From positions 47,062-111,061 of the forward strand of contig NZ_QOIO01000017.1 in the NCBI RefSeq assembly GCF_003332305.1: a stretch of 64,000 bases of DNA, given 5' to 3'. Position numbers and translations under genes: made by a program. The DNA is from Microvirga aerophila (lineage in GTDB: Bacteria; Pseudomonadota; Alphaproteobacteria; Rhizobiales; Beijerinckiaceae). This document shows positions 18,228 through 26,802 of the stretch, piece after piece. Positions within the stretch are counted from its first letter, which is position 1. Each line of letters starts with the position of its first letter. The notes beneath the pieces are model-generated. The model did no database searches. It was not told the DNA's origin and was given only the letters and a program-made list of their open reading frames with translations.

Positions 18228-20213
18228 ATGAAGCATCCGTCCACGCAGATCGGCGATCCAGGACAAACGGCGGCACAGGCGGCGGCAGTGAACCGGCGCG
18301 ATCTCCTGCTCGCCTCCACCATCGCGGGAGCTGCATCGCTCGTCGGTGGTCACGCTGCTGCCCAAACGCAACCCGGCACGCCCCCTCCCCAACCGACGCC
18401 GCAGGGCGAACCCAGTGGCCTGCTCTACCCGCAGCAGAACCGGCTCCGGAACGTAATGGACCTCTCCGGCTTGTGGGAGTTCCAGCTCGATCCCCGTGAG
18501 GAGGGCCAGGCGCAGGGCTGGTTCAGCGCCCTGCCGGCTCCGCGCCAGATCCCGGTGCCATGCAGTTGGAACGACCTGTTCGACGATGCCAAGAACTACC
18601 TGGATCTTGCCTGGTACCTGCACCGGGTGTGGGTGCCCTCAGGCTGGCAGGGCCAGCGCGTGTTCCTCCGCGTCGGCTCGGCCAACTACGCCGCCAGGGT
18701 CTGGGTCAACGGCACCCTCGTGACTGAGCATCAAGGCGGCCACCTGCCGTTCGCGGCCGAGGTCACGAGACAGTTGGCCTGGGACCGGGAGACGGTGATC
18801 GCCATCGCGGTCGAGAACAAGCAATTGGTGGAGCGCGTGCCGCCGGGACCCGGACCCGGCGGGGGTGGTGTGGCCGGCGTCGCAGGCTGGTACCCGGCCA
18901 CCACCTACGACTTCTTCCCCTATGCGGGCCTGCACCGGCAGGTGTGGCTCTACTCGGTTCCGGCGGCGGCGCACATCGACGACATCACCACCGTCCCGGC
19001 CATCGACGGCAGCGATGGTGTCGTCACCGTCAAGGTGGCTGCGGCCGGCGGGTACGCGGGTACCGGCAAGGTGCGGCTCGATGCCATCGAGGCCGACCTG
19101 CAATTCCGCTCCGGCGTTGCCGAGGCCACCCTGCGCGTGCCTTCCGCCCGGCTCTGGAGCCCGCAGGACCCGCACCTCTACCCGCTGACGGTCACCCTGA
19201 CCGAGGGCCAGCGCGTCACCGATGCCTACAGCCTCGACATCGGCATCCGCACGGTGGCGGTGCGCGGCGACCAGCTCCTGCTCAACGGGCAGCCGATCAA
19301 GCTCACGGGGTTCGGCAAGCATGAGGACTTTCCGCTCAGCGGGCGCGCCCTCAACCTGCCGATGTGGATCCGGGACTACGAGCTGCTGAAGTGGGTTGGC
19401 GCCAACTCGTATCGGGCGTCGCACTACCCTTACGCCGAGGAGGCGATGCAGCTCGCCGACCGGATGGGCTTTCTGGTGATCAACGAGATCCCCGCCGTTG
19501 GCCTCAACTTCGAGAATCCGGAGGAGCTGACGGCGCAGCACCTCGCACAGTGCCAGAAACAGTTGCGCGAGCTGATTGCGCGGGACAAGAACCATCCGAG
19601 CACGATCATGTGGTGCGTGTCCAATGAACCCATGAGCGGCCCCCCGCTTGGCGCGGCTCCGCCCGTGCCGGCAGCCGTCGCGTCCGGGACGCGGTTCTTC
19701 CGCCAGATGTATGATGAGGCCCGCCGGCTCGACGGAACGCGGCCCGTGACGCTCGTCAGGGTGCAGGGCGGAACGATGGAGTGGCTCGGGATCTTCGATG
19801 TTGCTTGCGTGAACGCCTACTATGGCTGGTACACCGAGCCAGGCCAGCTCGATCTGGCGCAGCAGGCCTTGGCGCGGGATCTCGATGAGGTCCACAGGAC
19901 CTGGGGCAAGCCCGTCATCGTCACGGAATTCGGTACCGACACCCTGCCCGGCACCCACAACCAGCCGCCCGAGATGTGGACCGAGGAGTATCAGGTCGAG
20001 TTCATCCGCCGCTATCTCGACGTTGCGGCCCGGCGGCCCTTCATGGTCGGCATGCACATCTGGAACTTCGCCGACTTCAAGACCGGTCAGGGCACGATGC
20101 GGGCGGGCGCGATGAACCACAAGGGCGTGTTCACCCGCGACCGCCGGCCGAAGATGGCCGCGCATTTCCTGCGCGAGCGCTGGGCCGGCAAGGACGGCCG
20201 GAAAGGGCTGTGA
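18228..20213 (+). CDS. GH2 family glycosidase (beta-glucuronidase-like), Tat-exported
   Basis: 661 aa. The start has a GAGGAG site. The N-terminal twin-arginine signal N-R-R-D-L-L-L-A-S-T is followed by a hydrophobic stretch and A-A-A-Q cleavage region. A jelly-roll sugar-binding domain (about 75-240), an immunoglobulin-like domain (about 245-345) and a TIM barrel follow. The catalytic acid/base is E467 in C-V-S-N-E-P and the nucleophile E567 in V-T-E-F-G-T-D-T. The R-A-S-H-Y-P-Y motif near 400 is typical of beta-glucuronidases. It should act in the periplasm on beta-glucuronides or related glycosides; the substrate is not fixed by sequence. It stands alone downstream of DedA. Confidence 0.88.
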   Translation: MKHPSTQIGDPGQTAAQAAAVNRRDLLLASTIAGAASLVGGHAAAQTQPGTPPPQPTPQGEPSGLLYPQQNRLRNVMDLSGLWEFQLDPREEGQAQGWFSALPAPRQIPVPCSWNDLFDDAKNYLDLAWYLHRVWVPSGWQGQRVFLRVGSANYAARVWVNGTLVTEHQGGHLPFAAEVTRQLAWDRETVIAIAVENKQLVERVPPGPGPGGGGVAGVAGWYPATTYDFFPYAGLHRQVWLYSVPAAAHIDDITTVPAIDGSDGVVTVKVAAAGGYAGTGKVRLDAIEADLQFRSGVAEATLRVPSARLWSPQDPHLYPLTVTLTEGQRVTDAYSLDIGIRTVAVRGDQLLLNGQPIKLTGFGKHEDFPLSGRALNLPMWIRDYELLKWVGANSYRASHYPYAEEAMQLADRMGFLVINEIPAVGLNFENPEELTAQHLAQCQKQLRELIARDKNHPSTIMWCVSNEPMSGPPLGAAPPVPAAVASGTRFFRQMYDEARRLDGTRPVTLVRVQGGTMEWLGIFDVACVNAYYGWYTEPGQLDLAQQALARDLDEVHRTWGKPVIVTEFGTDTLPGTHNQPPEMWTEEYQVEFIRRYLDVAARRPFMVGMHIWNFADFKTGQGTMRAGAMNHKGVFTRDRRPKMAAHFLRERWAGKDGRKGL

Positions 20214-20361
20214 GGATGGCGGCAGACCGCCGGGGCTGGGCGAAGGCTTGGCGCGGCCAATGGGATCACTTAAAGGCCGCGAGCGCAGAAACAGCCGACC
20301 GCGCCATGAGCTCATCTCAGTTGGTAAGAACCGATGTTTGGCGGTCGGTCAGATCCGTTCT

Positions 20362-20387
20362 GGAACAGAGCCTGTTCCGGCTTTGTT
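20362..20387 (+). promoter_or_regulatory. EcfG-type promoter-like site before the PRC-barrel gene
   Basis: GGAAC at 20362 and GTT at 20385 with 18 bases between, about 83 bases before the start at 20470. The surrounding 250 bases (20214-20463) contain no other recognised feature. Confidence 0.4.
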
Positions 20388-20469
20388 GACGAGTGTGCGT
20401 GGGAGACCAACTCACGGGCTCTAATGCGGCGATCCCGCCGCTCTCCCGGCACGGCCCCGGAGCATGACC

Positions 20470-20970
20470 ATGAAACCGCACACGATAGTCAGCGCCGTTG
20501 TTCTTTGTGCAGTCAGCAGCTTTGCATATGCGCAAGGCGCACCCGCAACGACTTCTCCCGCCCAGACGGCCCCTGCCCCAAGCTCCTCCGCTCAGCCATC
20601 GACGGCGACGCAGCCGGGCGCGGACTCGGGCATTCAGATGGGCGAGGCCGCGCCTCCCGTGATCGTTCGTTTCGTGACCATAAAGCCGGCCCATACCCTG
20701 TCCTCAAGGCTGGTCGGAACAGACGTCTACAACAACCAGAACGAAACCGTCGGTGAGATAGAGGATCTCGTCATCGAAAACGGAAAGACGATCACCGGTG
20801 TCGTTGTCAGCGCTGGCGGTTTTCTGGGGTTGGGCGAGCACTACGTCCTGATCGAACCGTCGAGCATCGTGCTCAGCCAGAAGGACGGCTCGATGAAGGC
20901 GTTCATCAACACGACGAAAGAGACACTCAAGGGGGCGCCACCCTTCAGCTATACGAAAAAGAAATCATAA
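20470..20970 (+). CDS. exported PRC-barrel domain protein
   Basis: 166 aa. ATG 20470 is chosen over 20464 because GGAG then sits seven bases upstream. A Sec signal peptide ends near A-Y-A-Q, then comes a Pro/Ala/Ser/Thr-rich linker (about 24-60). The PRC-barrel follows at about 78-150: L-V-G-T-D-V-Y-N-N-Q-N-E-T-V-G-E-I-E-D-L, then G-L-G-E-H-Y-V-L-I. PRC-barrel proteins of this form are common in the Rhizobiales periplasm and often respond to stress. The binding partner is unknown. Confidence 0.85.
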   Translation: MKPHTIVSAVVLCAVSSFAYAQGAPATTSPAQTAPAPSSSAQPSTATQPGADSGIQMGEAAPPVIVRFVTIKPAHTLSSRLVGTDVYNNQNETVGEIEDLVIENGKTITGVVVSAGGFLGLGEHYVLIEPSSIVLSQKDGSMKAFINTTKETLKGAPPFSYTKKKS

Positions 20971-20996
20971 AGCTGGACGGTCCAAGGCGGCAGGCA

Positions 20997-21098
20997 ATGG
21001 GCTACCACATTGCCACCAAGTTGCCCTTCTTGGATTTGATCATCGGCTGGTACCTCTACCTGATCGTCGGTGGATCAACGATCTCTCCTTCACCGTGA
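20997..21098 (+). pseudogene. possible DedA C-terminal remnant or tiny membrane peptide (33 codons)
   Basis: A short frame from ATG 20997 to TGA 21096 contains D-L-I-I-G-W-Y-L-Y-L-I-V. It closely resembles the tail of the DedA protein at 17477 (V-L-I-V-G-W-Y-L-Y-R-V-V), and the DNA of that stretch is also alike. An AAGGCGG sequence lies just upstream of the ATG. It may be the debris of a second dedA copy or a genuine mini-protein. Confidence 0.3.
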
Positions 21099-21142
21099 AA
21101 CAAGGAGTCCTGCTTGAGGGAGCAGGGCTTCGGTTCGGAATG

Positions 21143-21172
21143 GGTTGCAGGCTGCACATGCAGCCTGCAACC
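21143..21172. terminator. perfect inverted repeat between convergent genes
   Basis: Two 14-base arms, GGTTGCAGGCTGCA and its exact complement, separated by CA, lie between the PRC-barrel gene (ends 20970) and the convergent degP-like gene (stop at 21190). Position and stem strength suggest a bidirectional terminator, although neither side has a T-run. Confidence 0.6.
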
Positions 21173-21189
21173 GCGTTGGGGAGCGACCG

Positions 21190-22746
21190 TTAGGCGGCAG
21201 GAACCTGAACCGCGACGAAGCGGGTGTTCCCCTTGCTCTCGACGAGGAACAGCACGCTCTTCCTGCCGTCCTTGTGGCTGGACTCAAGCGCAGCCTTTAC
21301 ATCGGCAGGCGTCCGGACCGATTGGCCCGCGACCTCCTTGATCACGTCACCGATGCTGACGCCCTTCTGGGCTGCCGGGCTGTCCGGCTCCACGCCGACG
21401 ACGGCAACACCCGCCTTGCCACCACCTGCCGGGGCGAGGTTCAGCCCGAGCGTACCCGTCTCGGTGCCTTGCTTCGGGTCCGTCGCAGCCGCGGCGGTGC
21501 CCGACATCCTGGCGATCGTCACCGGGACTTCCTGCCTCTTGCCGTCACGCCAGACTTGCAGGTTGGCGGTCGACCCGGCGCCCAGCGAGGCGACCATCCG
21601 TGACAGGTCGCGCGCATCCTTCATCGGCTTGCCGTTCACCGAGATGATGACGTCGCCCGTCCTGATGCCGGCCTTGGCTGCGGGGCCGCCCTCCTCGACC
21701 CGGGCCACGATGGCGCCCTCGCTCCTGTCGAGTCCGACGCTGGCGGCGATGTCCTTGGTCACGGGCTGGATCTGGACACCTACGAAGCCTCGCTCCACGG
21801 TGCCCTTCTCCCGGAGCTGGTCCACCACGTTGCGCACGGTCTCGGAGGGGATCGCGAAGGCGATGCCGACGTTGCCGCCGGACGGCGAGGCGATCGCGAT
21901 GTTCACGCCCACGACCTGGCCCTTCTGGTTGAAGGTGGGCCCGCCGGAGTTGCCGCGGTTCACCGGCGCGTCGATCTGGAGGAAGTCGTCATAAGGGCCG
22001 GCGCCGATGTCGCGCGCGCTGGCCGAGACGATGCCCGCCGTCACGGTGCCGCCGAGGCCGAACGGGTTGCCAACGGCAAGGACCCAGTCGCCGACGCGCG
22101 GGGCTTCCGGCGCGAACTCGACGTACTTGAACGGTCCACCTTGCTCGACCTTGAGCAGGGCGAGATCGGTCTTCGGATCGGTGCCGACGATCTTGGCCGG
22201 GAAGGTGCGGCCGTCATCCATGAGCACATCGACCTCGGAGCTCTTGTCGATCACGTGGTTGTTGGTCACGAGGTAGCCATCGGCCGAGATGAAGAAGCCG
22301 GATCCCTGTGAGGTGCCCTGCTGCGGGCTCGGCCGTCCGAAGCGACGCTCTTCACCATTCTGGCCTCCCTCGCCGCGGAAGCGCTTGAAGAACTCCTGGA
22401 GGCGATGATCGTCGGGGAGATCGAAGCCCGGCAGATTGAAATCGGGGAGGTTGAAGTTGGGACCGGCCTGCCGATCGCTGCTGGCCTGCGCCTCCTTGGC
22501 CTCGCTGCCCTTGGCACGCACGGACACGACGGCGGGCTTCACCCGCTCGACGACGTCGGCGAAGGAAGGGACGGTCGAGGCTGCGGCAACGGCCGTTTGC
22601 GGCGCCTGCGCCAAGGCCGGCGGAACGGTGGCTCCGACCGTCCCGGCGACGGTCGCCAGCGCCAGCGCACCCAGGAGGGCGGCTCGGGTCGTGCGGAGGC
22701 GGCCGCCGCGCGGCGCCTCATGCGAGGTGGGATCGTGGTGAGTCAT
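21190..22746 (-). CDS. DegP/HtrA-family periplasmic serine protease (Do-like)
   Basis: 518 aa from ATG 22746 (GGAG 9-12 bases upstream); in-frame ATGs at 22761 and 22776 are alternatives. A twin-arginine-free but basic, hydrophobic leader (about 20-45) acts as signal or anchor. The protease domain has the triad: His in V-T-N-N-H-V-I-D, Asp in P-K-T-D-L-A-L-L-K-V and Ser in N-R-G-N-S-G-G-P-T-F. Two PDZ domains follow (around G-F-V-G-V-Q-I-Q-P-V and G-V-A-V-V-G-V-E-P-D). It degrades or refolds damaged envelope proteins. A second, one-PDZ HtrA is encoded at 49699. Confidence 0.93.
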   Translation of the reverse strand: MTHHDPTSHEAPRGGRLRTTRAALLGALALATVAGTVGATVPPALAQAPQTAVAAASTVPSFADVVERVKPAVVSVRAKGSEAKEAQASSDRQAGPNFNLPDFNLPGFDLPDDHRLQEFFKRFRGEGGQNGEERRFGRPSPQQGTSQGSGFFISADGYLVTNNHVIDKSSEVDVLMDDGRTFPAKIVGTDPKTDLALLKVEQGGPFKYVEFAPEAPRVGDWVLAVGNPFGLGGTVTAGIVSASARDIGAGPYDDFLQIDAPVNRGNSGGPTFNQKGQVVGVNIAIASPSGGNVGIAFAIPSETVRNVVDQLREKGTVERGFVGVQIQPVTKDIAASVGLDRSEGAIVARVEEGGPAAKAGIRTGDVIISVNGKPMKDARDLSRMVASLGAGSTANLQVWRDGKRQEVPVTIARMSGTAAAATDPKQGTETGTLGLNLAPAGGGKAGVAVVGVEPDSPAAQKGVSIGDVIKEVAGQSVRTPADVKAALESSHKDGRKSVLFLVESKGNTRFVAVQVPAA

Positions 22747-22979
22747 TGCTGTATTCTCCATCAGCCCATCGGGCATCTGCCATGCGGAAGAGATGGGGTG
22801 TGATGCGTGGAGGCGGCCTTACGGGGATGTGAAGTCTTCGTAACTTTCGGCTGCATCGGATGCCTTGCAGGGCGAGGATGCGTACGCTGCCGGGACAAGG
22901 GGTCGCACGCCATCGCCTGCAATGTCGCAGGCCTTCCGCACGCCTGCCTGCTGCATCGGCATCATCGTCGAGGCCGGCC

Positions 22980-24263
22980 TCAAGGGCGATGGTTGACCGC
23001 GGCCCGCGCCCGCTCGATCCGCTCCAGGATGGCCGCCTCATCGCTCGGCGCGAAGCCTGCCCCGCGGGCGGTCTCCTCCACCTTCCCGAGTTGCCGCAAC
23101 ACCGCCTCGCGGTGCGGTGCGGTCCAGACGACCGGCGCGAGTTGTCCCAGGACATCGGCGATGCCGATCAGCACGGCAGGAATACCGCGTCCGGCCTGCC
23201 GGATCGCATCGAAGGCTGCGTCCGTCAGTCCATTGATGTCGGACCGATTGGCGACGACCCGCACCACGCCGGTCCCGTCACGGAGTTCCGCCGGCTGACC
23301 CGAGCGCCGGAAGACCTCCTCCAGGGCCCCGCCCAGATGACCGATGACCGCAATGGCGGTGAAGGGGTCGTTGATCCCCGTCGAGAGCGCGCGCAGCCCG
23401 ATCTCGACGAGCTGGCGGATATGGTATTCGAGATCCTGCGCCGGGCTGCGCTCCGTCCCGATGACGAAGGCGGCGCGAACCGCATCGACCTCGGCCTCAT
23501 CGAGGGGCGGGCCCGCCTGGACGACGACATGCTCGCCGTTCCTCATGACGAAGTGCCCGGCCCTCACATTCACCTGGAACACCGCACGGTTCCGGCAGGC
23601 GACGGAGACGAGCTCTTCGTAGTCGATCGTCTGGACATAGCCGCTCTTCCCGACGGCGATCATGCGTCGGTCGGACTCCAAATCCCCTGCGCCCTCGGGC
23701 AGCATCTCGTGGATGTTCTTGCGCAGACCCCCGGAGACCTGCTCGACGATGTTGTCGGCGATGATCCAGCGGGCGACCTTGTCGACGTAGAACATCAGGG
23801 CGAACAGGCAGAGGACGGTGAGGACCCCGCCGACCGTCACCGCAAGCCGCGGCACCCCCGTGCTGCCGCGAGCCTCGTCCAGGCTGCCGAGCACCACGAG
23901 AAGGTAGAGGATCGTGCCGATGAACAGCCCGAGCGCCACCTGAAGCAGCCGGTCGGCCAGCAAGGTCGTGACCAGCCGCGGCCCAAGTTGGTTGGCGGCG
24001 AGCGGCAGGATGATGAAGGTCATCGACACGACGAGCGACGTCATCGTCATGTGCCCGGTCAGCAGGCTCGAGAGAAGGCCCCGGGCGGTGGCGGCGTCGC
24101 CGCCGAAGAGCCAGCGGAACTCGCGGTCGGCAAACGTCGAAGCGAGAAGCGGTGCGGCGGCGACGAGGCCATAGGCGAGGAGCAGCGCCAGGACGCCCAT
24201 GACCATCGGGACGACCCAAAGCTTCTGCCGCAGGAGGATGAGGAAATTCAGGATGCGGTTCAT
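22980..24263 (-). CDS. DUF2254 membrane protein
   Basis: 427 aa. Four hydrophobic segments lie in the first 150 residues, with an extracytoplasmic loop after the first two. A large soluble part follows that contains G-Y-V-Q-T-I-D-Y-E-E-L and G-I-N-D-P-F-T-A-I-A-V-I, the most conserved DUF2254 motifs. The function of the family is unknown. Start 24263 (M-N-R-I-L-N-F) is preferred to an ATG five codons upstream by comparison with the usual family N-terminus; no clear ribosome binding site is seen for either. It lies on the same strand downstream of dps, with 90 bases between. Confidence 0.85.
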   Translation of the reverse strand: MNRILNFLILLRQKLWVVPMVMGVLALLLAYGLVAAAPLLASTFADREFRWLFGGDAATARGLLSSLLTGHMTMTSLVVSMTFIILPLAANQLGPRLVTTLLADRLLQVALGLFIGTILYLLVVLGSLDEARGSTGVPRLAVTVGGVLTVLCLFALMFYVDKVARWIIADNIVEQVSGGLRKNIHEMLPEGAGDLESDRRMIAVGKSGYVQTIDYEELVSVACRNRAVFQVNVRAGHFVMRNGEHVVVQAGPPLDEAEVDAVRAAFVIGTERSPAQDLEYHIRQLVEIGLRALSTGINDPFTAIAVIGHLGGALEEVFRRSGQPAELRDGTGVVRVVANRSDINGLTDAAFDAIRQAGRGIPAVLIGIADVLGQLAPVVWTAPHREAVLRQLGKVEETARGAGFAPSDEAAILERIERARAAVNHRP

Positions 24264-24353
24264 GGGACACGGAGCCAAGGGGCGATGAAGGCCTGTTCTT
24301 CCCGGAGCAGTCGCGCCGGCAGATGAGGAACCTTCAGCCGGCCGGGCTCACGC

Positions 24354-24968
24354 TCAGCGTCCAGAGATCCGTGCTCCACGACTGGCCTCGAACAGGAACC
24401 AGATGCGTTCCTCGGCCTGGTCGATGAACTCCTCGAGCAGGCTCTCGGTCGCGACGTCGTCATGATCGTCGCACAGGTCGTGCGTCTGCCGCATGAAGGC
24501 GGCCAGTTGCCTGTTGTCGTCCAGCAGCTCGGCGAGCATGTCGGTCGGCTCGACATAACTGGCGTCATTGTCGGCAAGCCGTTGCAGGCGTCCGATGTGG
24601 CCGATCGAGCGCAGGGTGGTTCCACCGACCTTGCGGGCCCGCTCCGCAAGTGGGTCGGTCATGGCGAAGACCTCGGCGGCCTGTTCGTCAAACATCCGGT
24701 GATAGTCACGGAAGTGCGGCCCGCTGACGTGCCAGTGGAAGTTCTTCGTCTTGAGGTAAAGCGCAAGGCTGTCGGCGAGAAGCGTGGTCAGCGCCGCCGC
24801 GATTTCCTCGGTGGCTTGCGGCGACAGAAAGGTCGGGGTTTCGAGCTGGGGCAAGGGGCGGCTCTTGCGCTCCGCCACGATGTTGGCCGCGCCTTTTGTC
24901 CTAGCGGCGTCCTTTGTCCTCGTGGACTTTGCCTTGGTGGATTTGCGTGAGGAGGGAGCCTTGGCCAT
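24354..24968 (-). CDS. dps: Dps-family DNA-binding ferritin
   Basis: 204 aa, longer than E. coli Dps because of a Lys/Arg/Ser/Thr-rich N-terminal tail of about 37 residues that could bind DNA. The ferritin-like core has N-F-H-W-H-V-S-G-P-H-F (His near 78 and 90), M-F-D-E-Q (Asp near 94) and L-A-E-R-A-R (Glu near 109), the dinuclear iron residues shared across dodecamer subunits. It oxidises ferrous iron with peroxide and protects DNA in stress. ATG 24968 has a GGAGA site seven bases away. An EcfG-type promoter-like site lies upstream. The gene is divergent from a VOC gene. Confidence 0.92.
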   Translation of the reverse strand: MAKAPSSRKSTKAKSTRTKDAARTKGAANIVAERKSRPLPQLETPTFLSPQATEEIAAALTTLLADSLALYLKTKNFHWHVSGPHFRDYHRMFDEQAAEVFAMTDPLAERARKVGGTTLRSIGHIGRLQRLADNDASYVEPTDMLAELLDDNRQLAAFMRQTHDLCDDHDDVATESLLEEFIDQAEERIWFLFEASRGARISGR

Positions 24969-25044
24969 GCGCGATCTCCGCTGTTGGATCGACACCTTGC
25001 GATCTGGTTCTGAAGGCGAAGGGAATTCCAGGCATCGCAGGCTG

Positions 25045-25069
25045 AACCCATGTGATCCTGACATGTTCC
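25045..25069 (-). promoter_or_regulatory. EcfG-type promoter-like site before dps
   Basis: Minus strand GGAAC (25065-25069), 17 bases, GTT (25045-25047), about 77 bases upstream of the dps start. Dps is a typical member of the EcfG regulon in Rhizobiales, so the site is plausible. Confidence 0.5.
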
Positions 25070-25143
25070 AAGCACCCCGGATGCCACCCGACGTGCGCTG
25101 GCGCGTTGACCCTGACACGACAATGTTCACGAGGAGAACGCTC

Positions 25144-26058
25144 ATGACTGGATCCGGAGCCTCCCCGGCCGGCGGTCCCGTCAACCAATCCACCCAAGCC
25201 CGTGGCCCTACCCCCGGCGTCACGTCGGCCGGGGCTCCCATGCGGATCGGCACGGTGGCCCTGACGGTGCGCGATCTCGACGCGGTCAGCCGCTTCTACC
25301 AGCAGGTGATCGGCCTCACCCCAGTGGAGAGTCGTCCCGGCCTTGCCCGCTTGGGCGTGGGCGAAACGGTGCTGCTGGAGCTGCGCCATGACCCGGCCGC
25401 TCCGGTCGCCAGCCCCCGGGCCGCACGCCTCTTCCACACGGCCTTTCTCGTGCCGAGCCGGACGGGCCTGGCGCAGTGGCTGCTCCACGCGGCCGAACTG
25501 GGTGTTCCCCTCCAGGGTGCGTCGGACCACCTCGTCAGTGAGGCGATCTATCTTGCCGACCCGGAGGGCAACGGCATCGAGGTCTATTGGGATCGGCCGA
25601 GCGAGACATGGACCTGGCGCGACGGCATGGTCGAAATGGCCACCCTGGCGCTCGACCTCGATGGCCTCGCGGCGACCGCCAGGACCCGCGACTGGTCGGG
25701 ACTGCCTTCCGGCTCCTGCATCGGCCATGTCCATCTCCAGGTCGGGGCGCTGGAGCCGGCCGAGGGCTTCTACGCCGGCCTGCTCGGGCTTGAGGTGGTG
25801 TGCCGCTACCCCGGCGCGACCTTCCTCGGGTCGGGCGGCTATCACCACCACATCGGGACCAACATCTGGAACAGCAGCGGCGCACCGGTGCGCACGGGGC
25901 CGACAACCGGACTGGCGGATGTCGAGATCGTCACCGATGCGGGCACGCTCGACACCGTGCGTTCCCGCCTGTCGCCGGAGCAGTCCACCGAGCTCGGCCA
26001 GACCAGGCTGCCGCTGCGCGACCCGTGGGGCACGTCCGTCACGCTCGTGGCCGGCTGA
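25144..26058 (+). CDS. two-domain VOC (glyoxalase/bleomycin resistance) protein, CatE-like
   Basis: 304 aa. An AGGAGA site lies seven bases before ATG 25144. After a disordered N-terminus (about 30 residues) come two VOC modules. Module 1 has I-G-T-V-A-L-T-V-R-D-L and L-F-H-T-A-F-L-V-P, ending D-P-E-G-N-G-I-E-V-Y-W-D. Module 2 has I-G-H-V-H-L-Q-V-G and Y-H-H-H-I-G-T-N-I-W-N, ending R-D-P-W-G-T-S-V. The His and Glu positions match metal ligands of extradiol dioxygenase-like members (catechol 2,3-dioxygenase CatE of Bacillus). The substrate is unknown; redox or quinone detoxification fits with the FMN reductase that follows after 122 bases. Confidence 0.8.
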   Translation: MTGSGASPAGGPVNQSTQARGPTPGVTSAGAPMRIGTVALTVRDLDAVSRFYQQVIGLTPVESRPGLARLGVGETVLLELRHDPAAPVASPRAARLFHTAFLVPSRTGLAQWLLHAAELGVPLQGASDHLVSEAIYLADPEGNGIEVYWDRPSETWTWRDGMVEMATLALDLDGLAATARTRDWSGLPSGSCIGHVHLQVGALEPAEGFYAGLLGLEVVCRYPGATFLGSGGYHHHIGTNIWNSSGAPVRTGPTTGLADVEIVTDAGTLDTVRSRLSPEQSTELGQTRLPLRDPWGTSVTLVAG

Positions 26059-26180
26059 ACGGCGGACGCCTGCCAAGTGGGTCCAACCCACAAAGGGGCA
26101 ACCTCCTCATCGAAAAGGGTTGCTATGGGGGCTCAACCAAGTCGGTTCCGTTCCGGATCCGTCGAACCAAGGAGCGTCCC

Positions 26181-26753
26181 ATGACCACGTTCAAGGTCGG
26201 CTATCTCATTGGCAGCCTTGCCAAGGACTCGATCAACCGCAAGCTGGCCGCGGCGCTGGTCCGTGTGGCCCCGGAGCACCTCACGTTCACCGAGATCCCG
26301 ATCAGGGACCTGCCGCTCTACAGCTACGACTACGATGCCGATTACCCGCCGATGGCGAAAGCATTCAAGGACGCCATCGCATCGGTGGATGCGGTGCTGT
26401 TCGTGACGCCCGAATACAATCGTTCGATCCCGGGTGCGCTGAAGAACGCCATCGACTGGGCCAGCCGCCCCTACGGCCAGAACTCGTTCACGCGCAAGCC
26501 TTCGGCGGTGATCGGCACCTCGCCGGGCGCCATCGGCACGGCAGTCGGGCAGCAGCACCTGCGCAGCGTGCTCGGCTTTTGCAACTCGCCGCAGATGAAC
26601 GCACCGGAAGCCTACATCCAGTTCACGCCCGGGCTGATCACCGATGACGGCGAGGTGACGAATGAATCCACGGCCGAGTTCCTCACGAACTACATGACGG
26701 AGTTCCACCAGTTCATCGTGCGGGTCTACACCGCCCTGCCGCGGGACGCCTGA
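26181..26753 (+). CDS. NAD(P)H-dependent FMN reductase-like flavoprotein, copy A
   Basis: 190 aa with a flavodoxin-like fold. The phosphate-binding loop is G-S-L-A-K-D-S-I-N-R-K-L and the flavin/dimer motif is P-E-Y-N-R-S-I-P-G-A-L-K-N-A-I-D-W. Members reduce FMN, quinones, azo dyes or chromate using NAD(P)H in the cytoplasm. ATG 26181 has a GGAG site. The protein differs at only 14 of 190 positions by eye from the one at 60541, and the first 47 bases of the two genes are identical, so this is a recent duplicate or a converted pair. Confidence 0.9.
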   Translation: MTTFKVGYLIGSLAKDSINRKLAAALVRVAPEHLTFTEIPIRDLPLYSYDYDADYPPMAKAFKDAIASVDAVLFVTPEYNRSIPGALKNAIDWASRPYGQNSFTRKPSAVIGTSPGAIGTAVGQQHLRSVLGFCNSPQMNAPEAYIQFTPGLITDDGEVTNESTAEFLTNYMTEFHQFIVRVYTALPRDA

Positions 26754-26802
26754 GGTTCCGCCCCTGAGGCCTCAAGAAGGACAACGGTTGCAAAGGGCGC
26801 GA

